NCBI RefSeq assembly: GCF_000247815.1
Contig: NC_021700.1
Coordinates: 22,213,208 to 22,277,207 of the forward strand
Source of the DNA: Ficedula albicollis
Lineage: Eukaryota; Chordata; Aves; Passeriformes; Muscicapidae
DNA length: 64,000 nucleotides
Reading direction: 5' to 3'
Shown: in pieces, positions 50,974 to 62,500 of the stretch
Layout: each line of letters begins with the position of its first letter
How positions within the stretch are numbered: the first letter of the stretch is position 1
The notes under the pieces: model-generated
The model's database searches: none
What the model saw: the letters and a program-made list of their open reading frames with translations, nothing else
Told to the model about the DNA's origin: nothing
Made by a program: the position numbers and the translations under genes

Positions 50974-51347
50974 ACTGCACACCCTAGAAAACAGAAAGCT
51001 TAGGGGTGAAGTAACTGTGGTCTTCCAGTACCTGAAGAGAGCCTACAAGAAAGATGGTGAGGAACTTTTTACAAGAGCATGTAGTGACAGGACAAGGGGG
51101 AATGGTTCAAGCATCATTAGATTTGATGTTAGAAAGAAATCATTTTCTATGAGGTTGGTGAGGCACTGGAACAGGTTGCCTGGAGAAAGTCATGGATGTC
51201 CCATCCCTAGGAGTGTTCAAGGCCAGGCTGGATGGTGCTCTGAGCAACCTGTTCTAGTGGAAGGTGTCCTTGCCTATGTGAAATGCATTGGAACTAGATG
51301 ATCTTTATGGTCCCTTCCAACCCAAGCCATTCTAAGATTCCATGATT
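50974..51347 (+). mobile_element. Hybrid CR1 (copy B 5' part joined to copy A 3' part)
   Basis: 50974-51187 is a 214-bp CR1 segment found only once in the window. Its frame reads ENRKLRGEVTVVFQYLKRAY and later DRTRGNG and RLVRHWNRLPGE, clearly CR1. From 51188 the sequence becomes identical to CR1-A (48571 on), through the same 3' tail at 51347. The switch lies where the two CR1 copies are homologous ('aagtcatggatg'). B is 5'-truncated, as is typical of CR1. The hybrid sits exactly at the junction of the two duplicated segments. Confidence 0.9.
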
Positions 51348-53590
51348 AAGCTAAACTGGACCTACCCCATTACACAGACCCATAGCTGTTGTCTCACCAA
51401 GCTAGCCAAAAGATGTAAAGCAGGGCAGCCAAAGAAAACCCGACAAGAGCAGGAAGAGCTTTTCCTGGGGTGAGCTTTCATCCCATTCCTGCAAACCAGC
51501 ACAAATTGGCAGAGAGACCAGGACGTGAGAGTAACAAAGACTGATGGAGAAGTAACATGGTTTCATGGAAATACGGAGAATACTGTTTATTTGGGCGTTC
51601 TTACAAATTGCCCATGTTCCTTTTTCCTTTTAAACATGCATGGAGGAAGGTGAATAGATAGGTAAACATACAAGCTGAATAAATAAAGAATAATTATTCT
51701 TACAGTTTCCTGTTTCTTCATATGAGTAAGATTTCTTCCACTTTTGTGGTACTTGAAATTGATCTAATAAGATGAGAACAGACTTCTGTGCCAAAATGGA
51801 TGCAATTTCATCACATATTGAGATACTTCTAATAGAATTGTAGAATATGCTGAGTATCACATCATGGGCCTGAGAGCATTATTCAATGCTTCTTGAGCTC
51901 TGTCAGGCTGGTGTTCCCTGGGGACCGTGTTCCAGTGCCCAGCCACCCTTTGGGGGAAGAACATTTTCCTGATGTCCAGCCTAAATCTCCCCTGACTCAG
52001 CTTCATGCCTTTTCTTCAAGTTCTGTCACTGGTCATGAGACTGAAGAGACCAGGACCTGCCCCTCAGCTTCCTCTTATGAGGATGTTGAAGATCACAATG
52101 AGATCTCCCCTCACTCTCCTCTTCTCCAGGCTGAACAGACCAAGCAACCTCTGGACTTCCCCTCCAGACCCTTCACCATTTTCATTGCTCTGCTTTGGAT
52201 GCTCTCCAATAACTTTACATCTTTCTTATAGTGGCCAAAACTTCCCCCGGCACTGGAGGTGAGGCTGCCCCAGTGCAGAGCAGAGTGGGACAATCCCTCC
52301 CTTGCCTGGCTGTGATGCTGTGCCTGGTGCCCCCAGGACATGGTGGCCCTCCTGGCTGCCAGGGCACTGCTGGCTCATGTTCAACTTTCTGTTGACTGGG
52401 ACATCCAGCTCCTTTTCCATGACACTGCTTCCCAGCCTCTCTTTCCTCAGTCTGTCTGTACATCCAGAGTTGCCCCATCCCATGTGTAGAATTCCAGGAC
52501 TTGTCCTTGTTAAACTTCTCACGATTGCTGAATCTTGTTTTGCTCCAGGGTGAAGAAGTTCTTTAACACACAAGAATGTCTTTAATGGCACAATAGTACA
52601 AACAGAGACAATGAGGGACTGGAATGGTCTCAGGAGTTAATTTAATCTTTCATCCTAGCCCAATAGGCAGAAAAGAATCACATTTGCATTATTTGACAGA
52701 TGCTTGTCTAAACTGTTTTTGGAAAATTTTTGAAGATGGGACCCTATGACCTTCAGTCAATGCAGTTCCCTGCCTCTCTCTTTTTACAGGTAGAGAAAAA
52801 GAAAGAACCACTCTCAATCTAAATCTCCTTCCCTGCCATTTAAGTATTTCACTTGCTGTGAGCTTTCTGATGGATCTGGAGAATGGTGTGTTATGACCAC
52901 TGTGCAGTAATCTTTTATTATAGAGCAGTTGGAGACAGTAATCCTGTGTCATCTGCAGCCTAAAATGTCTCCACCTGATACTTTACCACAATGCTTATTC
53001 TCAGTGATGATCTCCTTTCTTAATTTCATGTGTTTCGTCAAGATCAATTTACAAAATGCTACTCACAAAGGCATAGAACATGTGCAGTGGGAAATCCATA
53101 AAGCACCTATACCAGCATCTGTTTCTGGCATAGGTCTGTCCCCTGCTACCTACCTGTGTCAAGACTGACCTGGAATTTCCCTAAGAAACACTTGGCTGTG
53201 GGAAGAGTAGGCTTGGCAGCAGCAGTAGAGGATTCCTGAAAGACCAGTTCTTTGACTCAACAAGTCAGGTGGTAATTATATTGCTGCTCAAGCTAATAGT
53301 GTGTGTATATGCAAAGAATTCTGTTCATTATCAAAAGACACAATCATGACACTGATTACTACCTGGTTCTTGTGAAATATACCATGAGACGTATTATGGG
53401 AACTCTGGGGTGAATGAAGTGCATAAGACCTTTGGAAAAAACAATAGAAATACGCAGCACAAAGAGACTTTTTGTAGTTGTTAATGGATGTATGCTCCTT
53501 AAGTGCAACCAGAAGAGTGGGGACAAGCTTGCTTTGTACCCTTAAACAAAGAGTTAAGGAGCCCTGTATGTATCCATATTATGCCTTGTC
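51188..53590 (+). repeat. Segmental direct duplication, copy 2 (2,403 bp)
   Basis: Second copy of 48571-50973. It ends at the same ATTATGCCTTGTC, but is then followed by TTGGAATCTGAGCC, unrelated to CR1. In copy 1 the same point leads into CR1-B. Copy 2 therefore shows the apparent empty site for the CR1-B insertion. Confidence 0.97.
51887..52523 (-). mobile_element. CR1 LINE copy C, antisense (in duplication copy 2)
   Basis: Identical by eye to 49270-49906 and carried within the duplicated segment. It is not an independent insertion. Confidence 0.9.
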
Positions 53591-55819
53591 TTGGAATCTG
53601 AGCCAGATCCCACAAAAGAAAAAGATGCTGTTAAGAAAGTAACCTGCTTATTAAATGCAAGTGGGAAATAGAGATGGCATATAAACAGCAATAAAGCAGA
53701 GCTGGGAAATGAGCTAAAAACATCTATTCTAACTGGAAACATAAATCAAATGCAATATAACAAAGGTTCTCTGCAAGCATTTGTTTATGGCTGAAGGCTC
53801 CGGAGGGCCAAAGCCAGTGTGTGGTTGACTCAGAGATACTCCACAGAAGTTTGTCAGCCTGTTTCAGTGCCTTGATGGGAAACTGGCTCTGAGACCAATG
53901 TACTTGAATCTTTCCATTTGAGGGGAAGAATAATAAAAGAAAAGTAGTTTAGCATTTATGAAGAAAGAATACCACACAGGAAAAAAAAAAATCTTGATTT
54001 CTTCAAAGTTTAAGAAAAAATAAATTGCTGACACCAATATCCACAAAACAGCTAAAATGTAGCAGAGCTGTAGAGCTGTTCATCCTCCAGAAAAAAAATA
54101 GTCTCAGCACTTAAGTCATCTTCTCTCCCCCACTCTTTCACCACCAATCTCTCTTTCTGCTTTTCTGGTGTCCTTGACACTTGGGTAATTTCAGTGATCT
54201 GAAGTTCTGGCTATTTCAACTAATTGGAATTTTTTTCTGATTTTGAGCTAGGCTGCATATAACTTAACCACAACAAACCCGTCTCATCCATCCTGAGGCC
54301 TTTAGCTGATCTCAGCTGCAGCAGTGCTGCTCTTCAGCTATCCCCTTTCAGCTAAGGTGGTTCTCTGTAGATGTTGTAATATTTGCCAAGACTGCTCAAA
54401 CATTTTGGAGAAAGAATAAAAATATATTTATTTGCTGACCCCTCCAAATATCCAGTGACTGGAAGTCAGCAGCTGCTGAGAAGAACAAGACTCCTATGTT
54501 TATATGAAGAGCACAGAGTTTGTGACAAGTTCCTGCATCAGCATTTCCCCCCTGGAAATAACAACATTGTCATTGCTGTTTACTTTTGCCACCTTAATGT
54601 AAGAATGGACATTATCATTGCAGGGGGCTGTGCAAGCCCATCAGGGCAAGGCAATCTCAAAGAAGCAGTGGGAGAGGTGGGACATCTAAAGAATCACCAT
54701 TGGTGGAAGAGAAAAAGTGCACAGAAAAAGAACGTTGAATACATTTCAAAAGTGGAAATATCTCACTTTGCTTCCATGGCAACCATGCCTGTATAAACCC
54801 AAGATGAATAATAGGTACAGAAAAGCAAGTGACAAGTTGTCTTATTGGTGGGTTCCAATTGTTATCATGGTATAAGAGGCATAGATTTTTGAGGAAAGGT
54901 GGAATAAACCTGGAAGAAAAGCTAATGGGTTTGTCGAGGTTGATCTAGAGTCCATATCTGCATAAAGAGGCATGCTCAGGTGTACCCGCAGCAGTGCTTT
55001 GCCAATCTGAATCTGTTTATCCAGTTGCAGTTGCTAATGTTTTCTTCCCCTTTAGTACTTTGCTGCAATCAAAGCGGAGGCTATTAATAGGAGGCAAAGT
55101 TTTATTGGATTGGCTTGTATTTCTCTGTAGAAAACCATGCTTGCGATAAAGGTGGACAAAACTCAGCCCTCTGGAGGAGAGGCTAAACAAACTACTATTT
55201 TTTGCATTGAACCCCCTGGAGAAGTCTATGTGTCTGTGACAGTGACTTGTGAAGATCACAGTTTCCTTTCTGTTCATCAGCTTATTTTAAATTAATTAAT
55301 CTTGTATTTGCAGGGAAGGGAGCTGGACCAGACTCACTTTCCAGGGAAAACTGCTGCTTCCCTACATTTGGGTTAAAGATGTGAAGAGAAAGCTTCCTAC
55401 CTGTTGCGGATCTTGGATTATTATACATTATTAATTTTTTTCATTTAGGCTGTGATGAAGTTGCAATAAGTAGTCCAAGAACAATTGAGACAGACTTCAG
55501 GACCTTGGAAGGATTCATTAGGGAACCATGAACACAAATGTTCTGTTCTTTCCTTCAAGCTGCAGGGAAAGATGGATGAAGAAACATTAAGACCCACCAG
55601 GATTAATACTGGACTCCAAGACTGATGTCACTGGCAGAAGTTGTTCTTTTTTATCATGAGTTAATCTACATGACACCAAGCCTGCTGGCAACATATGGGG
55701 GTGCATTTCCTAAAAGGAGAAAAGTATCTTTGTGGAGGAGTTGGCAGGGTGAGCACCAACCATATGAAATTTAACTGAGGCAGTCCTGGACTCTCCACCT
55801 AGCGTGGCATACCTGATTA
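53591..55819. other. Unassigned non-coding sequence
   Basis: No exon or named repeat. The longest open frame is 137 codons (54383-54796, plus) and matches nothing I recognise. A motif cluster at 55020-55095 is listed separately. Confidence 0.5.
55020..55095. promoter_or_regulatory. Candidate muscle-type regulatory motif cluster
   Basis: Two adjacent E-boxes CAGTTG (55022-55027, 55028-55033), a TCF/LEF-like ATCAAAG (55068-55074) and a full MEF2 consensus CTATTAATAG (55081-55090) lie within 70 bp. E-box plus MEF2 is a known muscle enhancer grammar. Function here is inference only. Confidence 0.22.
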
Positions 55820-56450
55820 TGCATGAAACTGGAGGGGAGCAGGCCCTGCAGAAAGTGATCTGGTGGTTTGAATTGATGGCAATTTGGGTATGGGTCAGCA
55901 GTGTGCCGTGGCAGCAAAGAGGGCTAGCTGTGTGCTAGAGCATCAGGCACAGCATTGCTGTGGGAGGAGATTGTCCTGCTCTGCAATGCACTGATGCAGC
56001 CTCAGCTCAGGTCCTGTGGGCAGTTTTGGGTGCCTCTGTATCAGGAGGATATCAAACTGTTAGACTGTGTCTGGGGCAGGCTGTCTGCTGTAATGTCTCT
56101 AGTGCAAGACTTGGGATGAGTGGCTGAGGTTGCTGGGTTTGCTCAGCTTGGAGAAGGCTGAGGGGTGACCTCAGGGCAGCCTACAGCCTCCTCAGGGGGG
56201 AAAGCAGAGGGGCTGGTGCTGATCCCCCTGTCTGTGACTGCTGGCAGGGCATGAGGAGATGGACTGACACTGCCTCAGGAGAAGTGACCACCGGGCATTA
56301 CAGGAAGGTTCCTCACTGAAGCAGGCTGCCCAGGGAGTGTCACAGCTCCACGCCTGTCAGAGCTCATGGAGCATCTGTAGACACTTTTGGTTATGTGGTT
56401 AAGTTTTGGGTAGTTCTTTGAGGAGCAGGGAGTTGGACGCAGTGATGCAA
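55820..56450 (+). mobile_element. CR1 LINE copy D, truncated
   Basis: Plus-strand CR1 with 'gggtcagcagtgtgccgtgg', 'gcctcagctcaggtcctgtg', 'gtgggcagttttgggtgcct', 'gctcagcttggagaaggctg' and 'gaggagcagggagttggac', in the order of the CR1 reverse-transcriptase C-terminus and 3' UTR. Many stops and small deletions are present. The octamer tail is missing, so the 3' end is truncated near 56450. The 5' boundary is uncertain by about 100 bp. Confidence 0.85.
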
Positions 56451-59249
56451 ACTGGGAAGTTACCTCAACAGTTGCCTTGGGACTGTCTAGAGGACACAGA
56501 GCAGAAGTAGTAGCTGGCGTTTAGCTTGCTCCACACCAAATTTTGGTCAAGTGGGACACAGCCAGAGCTGGACCCAAGATACTGAGCCTTCTCCTTTAGT
56601 GATCTGCCCAGCCAGTGGAGATTCTATGACCAGGAGAAAAGAAATACAGAGATCATGGACCTGCTGTGTGCCTTCAGATTCCTTTACCTCAATTTATTAA
56701 AAAAGCACAAAAGAATAAAATCAATGGAAGGAAAAACTGAGCATAAAAATACCATATATGAACTAAGCACCTGTAACTGTTTCAGTTTCAGCTCACAAGA
56801 ATTGCTTAAAAGCTCCTTTGACGGAGTGTGCAGAGCTTTCACCGCTGAGTTTAACACAATTACAGATCTTTCGCCCCAGTTTGAAACCCCATGTCTCACA
56901 AATGTCTCCAGGATGCTTTCCATTCTTTCAGAGTGACAAACTCTTGGAAACTGCATTACTTGTGGCCAACTGACCAGCACACCCTTGTATCTGCTTCTCT
57001 TCTTCCCAGGTTTTGGAGTCTCAAAGCACAGTCTAGAAAAAATGATTAAAAGTTGTTATTTCCTTCCATGACAGTTTGTGGTTTGCTATCCTAACTACAT
57101 TTAAACAGCATAACTTGTTCATCAGGAACAAAAAAATTGCTGTGATTTGTTGCCTTCTTGTAATTAGGCCCTTCTGTATTTTTGTTTGTTTTATACTGTC
57201 CTCATTGTGATACACTTAAAATGTGAAATAGACTTCTTCCTCATTAGCTTCACAATGTTTTCAAACGTCTTTTTCAAATGGGGCTTTTTTTTATTCATGG
57301 TACTAAATTAGTTCTGTCATATACTTTAAAAAAAAAAAAGAAAAGAAAAAATATATTTGGAAATTTAAAATAATTTATAACAAATCTTGAATAATCTCAT
57401 AACTATTCTGTGAACTTGCCAGCTAAAGAGCTGTTCTGAATCAGTGCACAGTTCTGCTTGGTCCCCACTCTGTTTCTAATACCACTGAACACTCATAAAA
57501 GTGTAAAGTATGGAGTATCTGTCCTAGTAACCCAGACCTCCTGAGATAAAGATTGCATGAGGCTTGGTTGATGTTTCCTTTGCCTGATGCCTTTTCACTC
57601 GGTTTATGCTTTTTGACAAATTATCCTCTTACAATGCATTTCAGAGTTTGACTTAGAGCTGGCTGTAAGGGGATTTGCTCTGGGGCTTTTGTTCTTCCTT
57701 TGTGCCTCTCAGTCCTCGTGCTATGACCCGCACTGAATTGAGAGATCCCTGTTCCTCTCTGGCATTTCAGAGGCCTCTGTTACACCACCGATGTGCCGCT
57801 GTTTTCTCCAGGCTGGCAATCCCTTAACGTAAGCCCTGTTTATGTGCAAGGCACTCCTCGCTCTCGGCGCCCCAGCTCCCCTGCTCCGTGCTGGGTCCCG
57901 CTGGCACAGCCCTGCTGGCAGCCAGGCCAGCAATGGGCAGCGTGGGTGCCAGGGGAGCCCAGCCTGCCCCACTCCCAGGGCAGCTCTTTCCAGAAGGGCC
58001 GGAGGGGCTGGCTGCTCATATGGCTCTGAGCAGGCGGGACAGCTGGCTGCTGGAAAGGGCCGTGGCTGAGGCATATGCTCCTTTGATGTCCTTCCCTGCT
58101 TTGTGGGTCCGAGGCGTAGCAGCGCCACATCTGTGCTGCAGAAGCCCAGCGCCTCTGTGCCGTGCTGTGGCACCACAGCTGTGCACACAGCGGGGCAGGA
58201 CGGGACCAGCAGCACCCCTCCAGGGCAAGGCATGCTCCACTCCTGCCCAAGCGCCTGCTTCCAGTCCCTGGTGGTGGGACACCAGGGTCCTTGCACACTT
58301 GGGGTCCCTGCTGTCCACAGTACAGCCCCTGTGATTTTTCTGGAAATCCTCCAGACCAACTGACATAAACAGGAGCCCTGTTTGCTTTCCACAGCCAGTC
58401 CCTTAGAAGGGACAGACAAAAGCAAGGTGTTGGCATTATCTCAGAGGAGGAAAAGCACATTTCTGTACTGATACAGGTGCCTTGGAAAGAAATGGGTGCT
58501 TCTCAAAAGCTGGGGAAGTTGCTGCTGGACACATCTCTGCCTCTTTGGCTCCAGGCCAGGGACAGAGAGGCTGGAATGAAACGGCATTTCTGGTGCTTAG
58601 GGGTTTCTCTGTGCAGCTTCCGAGTCCTGCAACACTCTTTGCAACCCCACCACAGCACAGTTATTTTCTGTTCTATGTCTACTTTTATAGGAGGTAAGAG
58701 CTGAAAGATGACCCTGCCACCACACGCGCAGGTTGCAAGACTGGCTGGATACACCTGACCAGGTGGTATCAGCATCCAGTCCTGTGCTGTGCTGTAGTAT
58801 TGCCTCCACCCCAGCAAGCTTTGGCACAACAGCACTGTGGGCCTGCAGAAATACCCCCCTTGACCTCTCTGCACTATTACAAAGTGTGATTTTTAAAAGC
58901 TTGCATTGTCATGTGTACAATATGGGCTAGGTAAGTCTGCAAAGAGCTTGTCTTTCTGCATTTTTCATGACCTATCATGTTTACAACAGACAAGAAAAAA
59001 TCAATTGAGCTTTTCAGAGCTGAATATTCTGAAATGTGTTTCAAAGAAGGGATGATGTAAATCAGGCTTATGTGTGTACAATTTTCAAATTATTCACCAA
59101 AGTCCAAGCTACAAAGTCACAGAGACATGCAACCACCACAGATGTGGTCTCCTGTCCAGCTCTGACAGCACTAATATGCAAACAGCTGTGGTTAATAAAA
59201 AACAGTATGTCAGTGTTGCTGGGAGATGCTAAAAAAGGTGTAGTCTAAG

Positions 59250-59269
59250 AAAAAAAAAAAAAAAAAAAA
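59250..59269. repeat. A20 homopolymer
   Basis: Twenty consecutive A bases, followed by CCCTAAT. No retroposed gene or SINE is recognised just upstream. Confidence 0.9.
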
Positions 59270-59550
59270 CCCTAATACATTTGTTGATAATGAGATTAAT
59301 TGCCAGTTATTTCTTTATTTAACTTGCTGTGTGATGCAGTACCCATATATTTTAACATTTTTAAAAATTTTCCTTAAAAGTAGCATGAAAATATATTGAG
59401 CAAAACAACATTTACAAAATAAGAGATTGAAAGCAAATGATAACTGAGGATCAGGATCCATGTTCTATTTAAAAACAGCACTTTCACTATTATTCATAAG
59501 TTATCACATGAGAATTGAGCTGGTATGAACACATTATCAGGCCCAGTGGG

Positions 59551-59584
59551 AGAGACAGAGACAGACAGAGAGACAGAGAGAGAC
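59551..59584. repeat. Short GACA/GAGA microsatellite
   Basis: An imperfect purine-rich repeat of AGAC and AGAG units, about 34 bp. Confidence 0.85.
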
Positions 59585-62500
59585 CTTACTATACAGCCAG
59601 GAAGTGTCCTTTGTAGTTCTAAACACAAACACATTTATGAGCTGAAAGTGTGTTTCAGATTGTATTACAAAGTGGGATTCCATATGGCAGCTGAGGTCCA
59701 GAGCTAGGATGACTCAGGAAGTCAAGATGAAAAGATCAGCACGATTTGTTGAACAGGACTGATGGTTTCTGATGCAGCCTCAGCTTCAGTGTTAGAACAG
59801 GCAGACTTGAAAACTGGCAGAGTTTGAGACACCTCTTGCACTAGCTGGAAATCATGACTACATTTTTCAAAGATCTACTTTCTAGTAAAAAAACATATAC
59901 AACAGCCCAGCTCCTAGTAAGGTGTTTTTGTATGTGGGATATTATATAGGGAATAGACAATAGGACATCTGATTGATTACAGCTGTAAAATGTCTCTGTA
60001 GAAAACTGGTAATAAAAAAGGCCAGAAAATGGGCATGGTCCAAATATTTTTATGAGACTTAGGAGTTTTGAGGCAACTTTTTTAACAGTCCTTTTAGGTG
60101 ATAAAGAAAACAGTAAACTTACTTCTTTCACATATATGAAAAATAGGTAAACAAAGCACTGCCCAAACTGGAATTTACTTGTATTTACTCCTTACTGTGT
60201 TTCTACATTGACTGTTCTTCATGTCTTTGCTTGCAGAAGCAAAAGCCAGCTTCTGTGCAACCCCCCCCCTGCAGTAATGGCACCCGGAGGAAGTCGTGCA
60301 TGCCTCTGAAAGTCCTCTGTGGTGGGCTCTGGAGTGGAACTTCAGCCCCAGAAAAGTCAGCTGTGCAGCTCGAGTGGAGAGTCCCCCCTGTCCCAGGGGG
60401 AGGGAAGCTCTTCCTGGAGCTGCCCACAGCAGCATGCTTTCCTGTGCTGGCCAGCAGACACTGGTGACCACCTTGAATCTGGCTATTGGTGAATGACCAA
60501 GTATCTACTTTGTTTTGGGGTATTGGTTGGGAAAGAACGTTGTCCTTTTAATGTCTAGCCATTCTTGTAAATGGTTTTTGTGTCATTTGTGGTCATAAAT
60601 TAATTTATTTCAGAGCTTGAAGAATATGATAAAAGGCACGACTGTTTCCCCACAGAGGCTCTGATCTCTGCCTCTGTTTTCACAGGGGTCTCTGTGCACA
60701 AATGATCCACCCCAGGTTTCTCTCTGAGGTTAACAGGCAATGTCGTTCCACATCAAGAGCGGAAGACAGGATCTAAAAGTGATCAGCCTTTACAAACATG
60801 TCTAAGTGAAGGCAGGAAGAGATGTCAGACTACCAAGCAAAACAGCAAACAAAGGTGGGCCTGTGGAAGGTGTGTTTGACAGCAAGGCTATTCACTGCTG
60901 CCCTCAGAACGCTAGTGAACCATGGCAAGATCAGTCTGAACTTGAGTGAGCTCTTTGGGTGGCTCTGCAGCACAACTATAGGCTGCACTACCTTCTCCAT
61001 TCAGTATTTAGGATGAAGACAGCTCTCTGGAAGAGTGCTTTCCTGAGCCATTCAGGCTTTTTCCATTGCTCAGCACAGGCACAGTGCTCCCCCCATGGCA
61101 CTGGGGGGAAGGTGGTGCAAGTCTGGGGCATGGGGAGCTGTGCCAGGACCCACATGTAGGGCAATGCCATGGTCCGTGGCTCCAGGCACAGCACAGGCAG
61201 CACGCCTGGGCTCGGGAAAGGTGTGCTCTGCCAGCCCACACCAGCCTCAGCAGCACACCGTGGCCGCTGCTGCCCCGCTCCTGCATCACACTTGCCATTT
61301 TCTGCGCCACATGGGAATGGTGGGGCGTGGGGGCTGAGCTCCAGGGGTGGTGGAGCCAAAGCCCAATCAGCTCAGCAGGCAGGCTTTGAGGGGGCAGAGG
61401 AAAATGCTTCAGAAAGCAAGGGAAAGTCATGTACAGATCAGCAGAGCAAACAAAGAAACAAAGGGGCACAGACATTAGAACTTATGCCTACTCAGTGAGC
61501 CATGAAATGAATGCTGAGAGGGAGGCAAACTCCAAGAGCCTGTAGGATGCCTGAGCCAAACAAAAGCAGAGGAAGAGGTGCTCAGGGGAAGCCACCAGCC
61601 TGTTTGGAGAAGATCAAGTTCCCAGTGTAAACCTCAGGGAGTAAAGAGTGTTCAGCCCTTTGTGAAGGGAGGAGGTGGCTGACAGTGCCACTGTGTCTGA
61701 CCTGTCTTGTGTGAATCCATAGTACTCCCCAGAATAACCCTCTGGCAAGATGATTTTACCAACATGGATGTGCAATGATAAGTGTCTTCTTTTCTGCTGC
61801 ACTGTGAGTAATCCAGATGGGGATAGCAATAACTTGAACTTTAGGAAAGTTGTAAAATATCTATATTTTTACAATTGCCTGCTTCCCTTGATTTTGCGAC
61901 ATTAAAACCAAGCTTTAAGATTCAGCAGAATGCATCTCTGTGCGTTCATAATGTTTCTGATGCTAAAACACAAAAACACACATTTAAAAAAAAAAATTAC
62001 TATCACTGAAGAGTCCAAAACTGAGTCTGTCAGGAAGAAACAAGAATGCACTTTGCTTCCTCTCCTTTCACAGTTGTTGTTTAATTTCATATTGCTCTTG
62101 GTATTTTAGCTGGGGATCAAGCTACACGAAACCCATTCTTCATGTTTATACAGTTCCACAAGTTATATGTGCTCTACATCATCATTGGCTTTGAGTTCTC
62201 TTTCCAACAGGCTTGATTAAGACATTTCTGTGTGAGCTTTCTTCTATACTGCTCAGCTTGGGCATACCTCTGGGTGCGCAAAGCATCACAGAAACATGGG
62301 GCTAGTGGAAGAGAATGACAAAAGGAAATCCTCAGTCCACAGAGGATCGAGCTGCAGTTACCACCTTGTGCAAGCCTTTTCCTCCTCCCTGGGTATGGTG
62401 TTTACATGAACACGGGGAGGAAAATTAAAGGGAAGGGAGCAGCAAAGTGGAAGAAGCTAACTTTAAAGAAGCGGAGTTTGGGGTAGAATTAGGAAGCTCA

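Noticed and set aside
50861..51301. 146-codon plus-strand frame spanning the hybrid CR1
   Set aside because: Its recognisable part is CR1 reverse-transcriptase C-terminus. The N-terminal part is read-through from unrelated sequence.
57721..58425. 234-codon minus-strand frame in a GC-rich patch
   Set aside because: Competing long frames exist on both strands, the composition is low-information, and no family, splice context or start context supports it.
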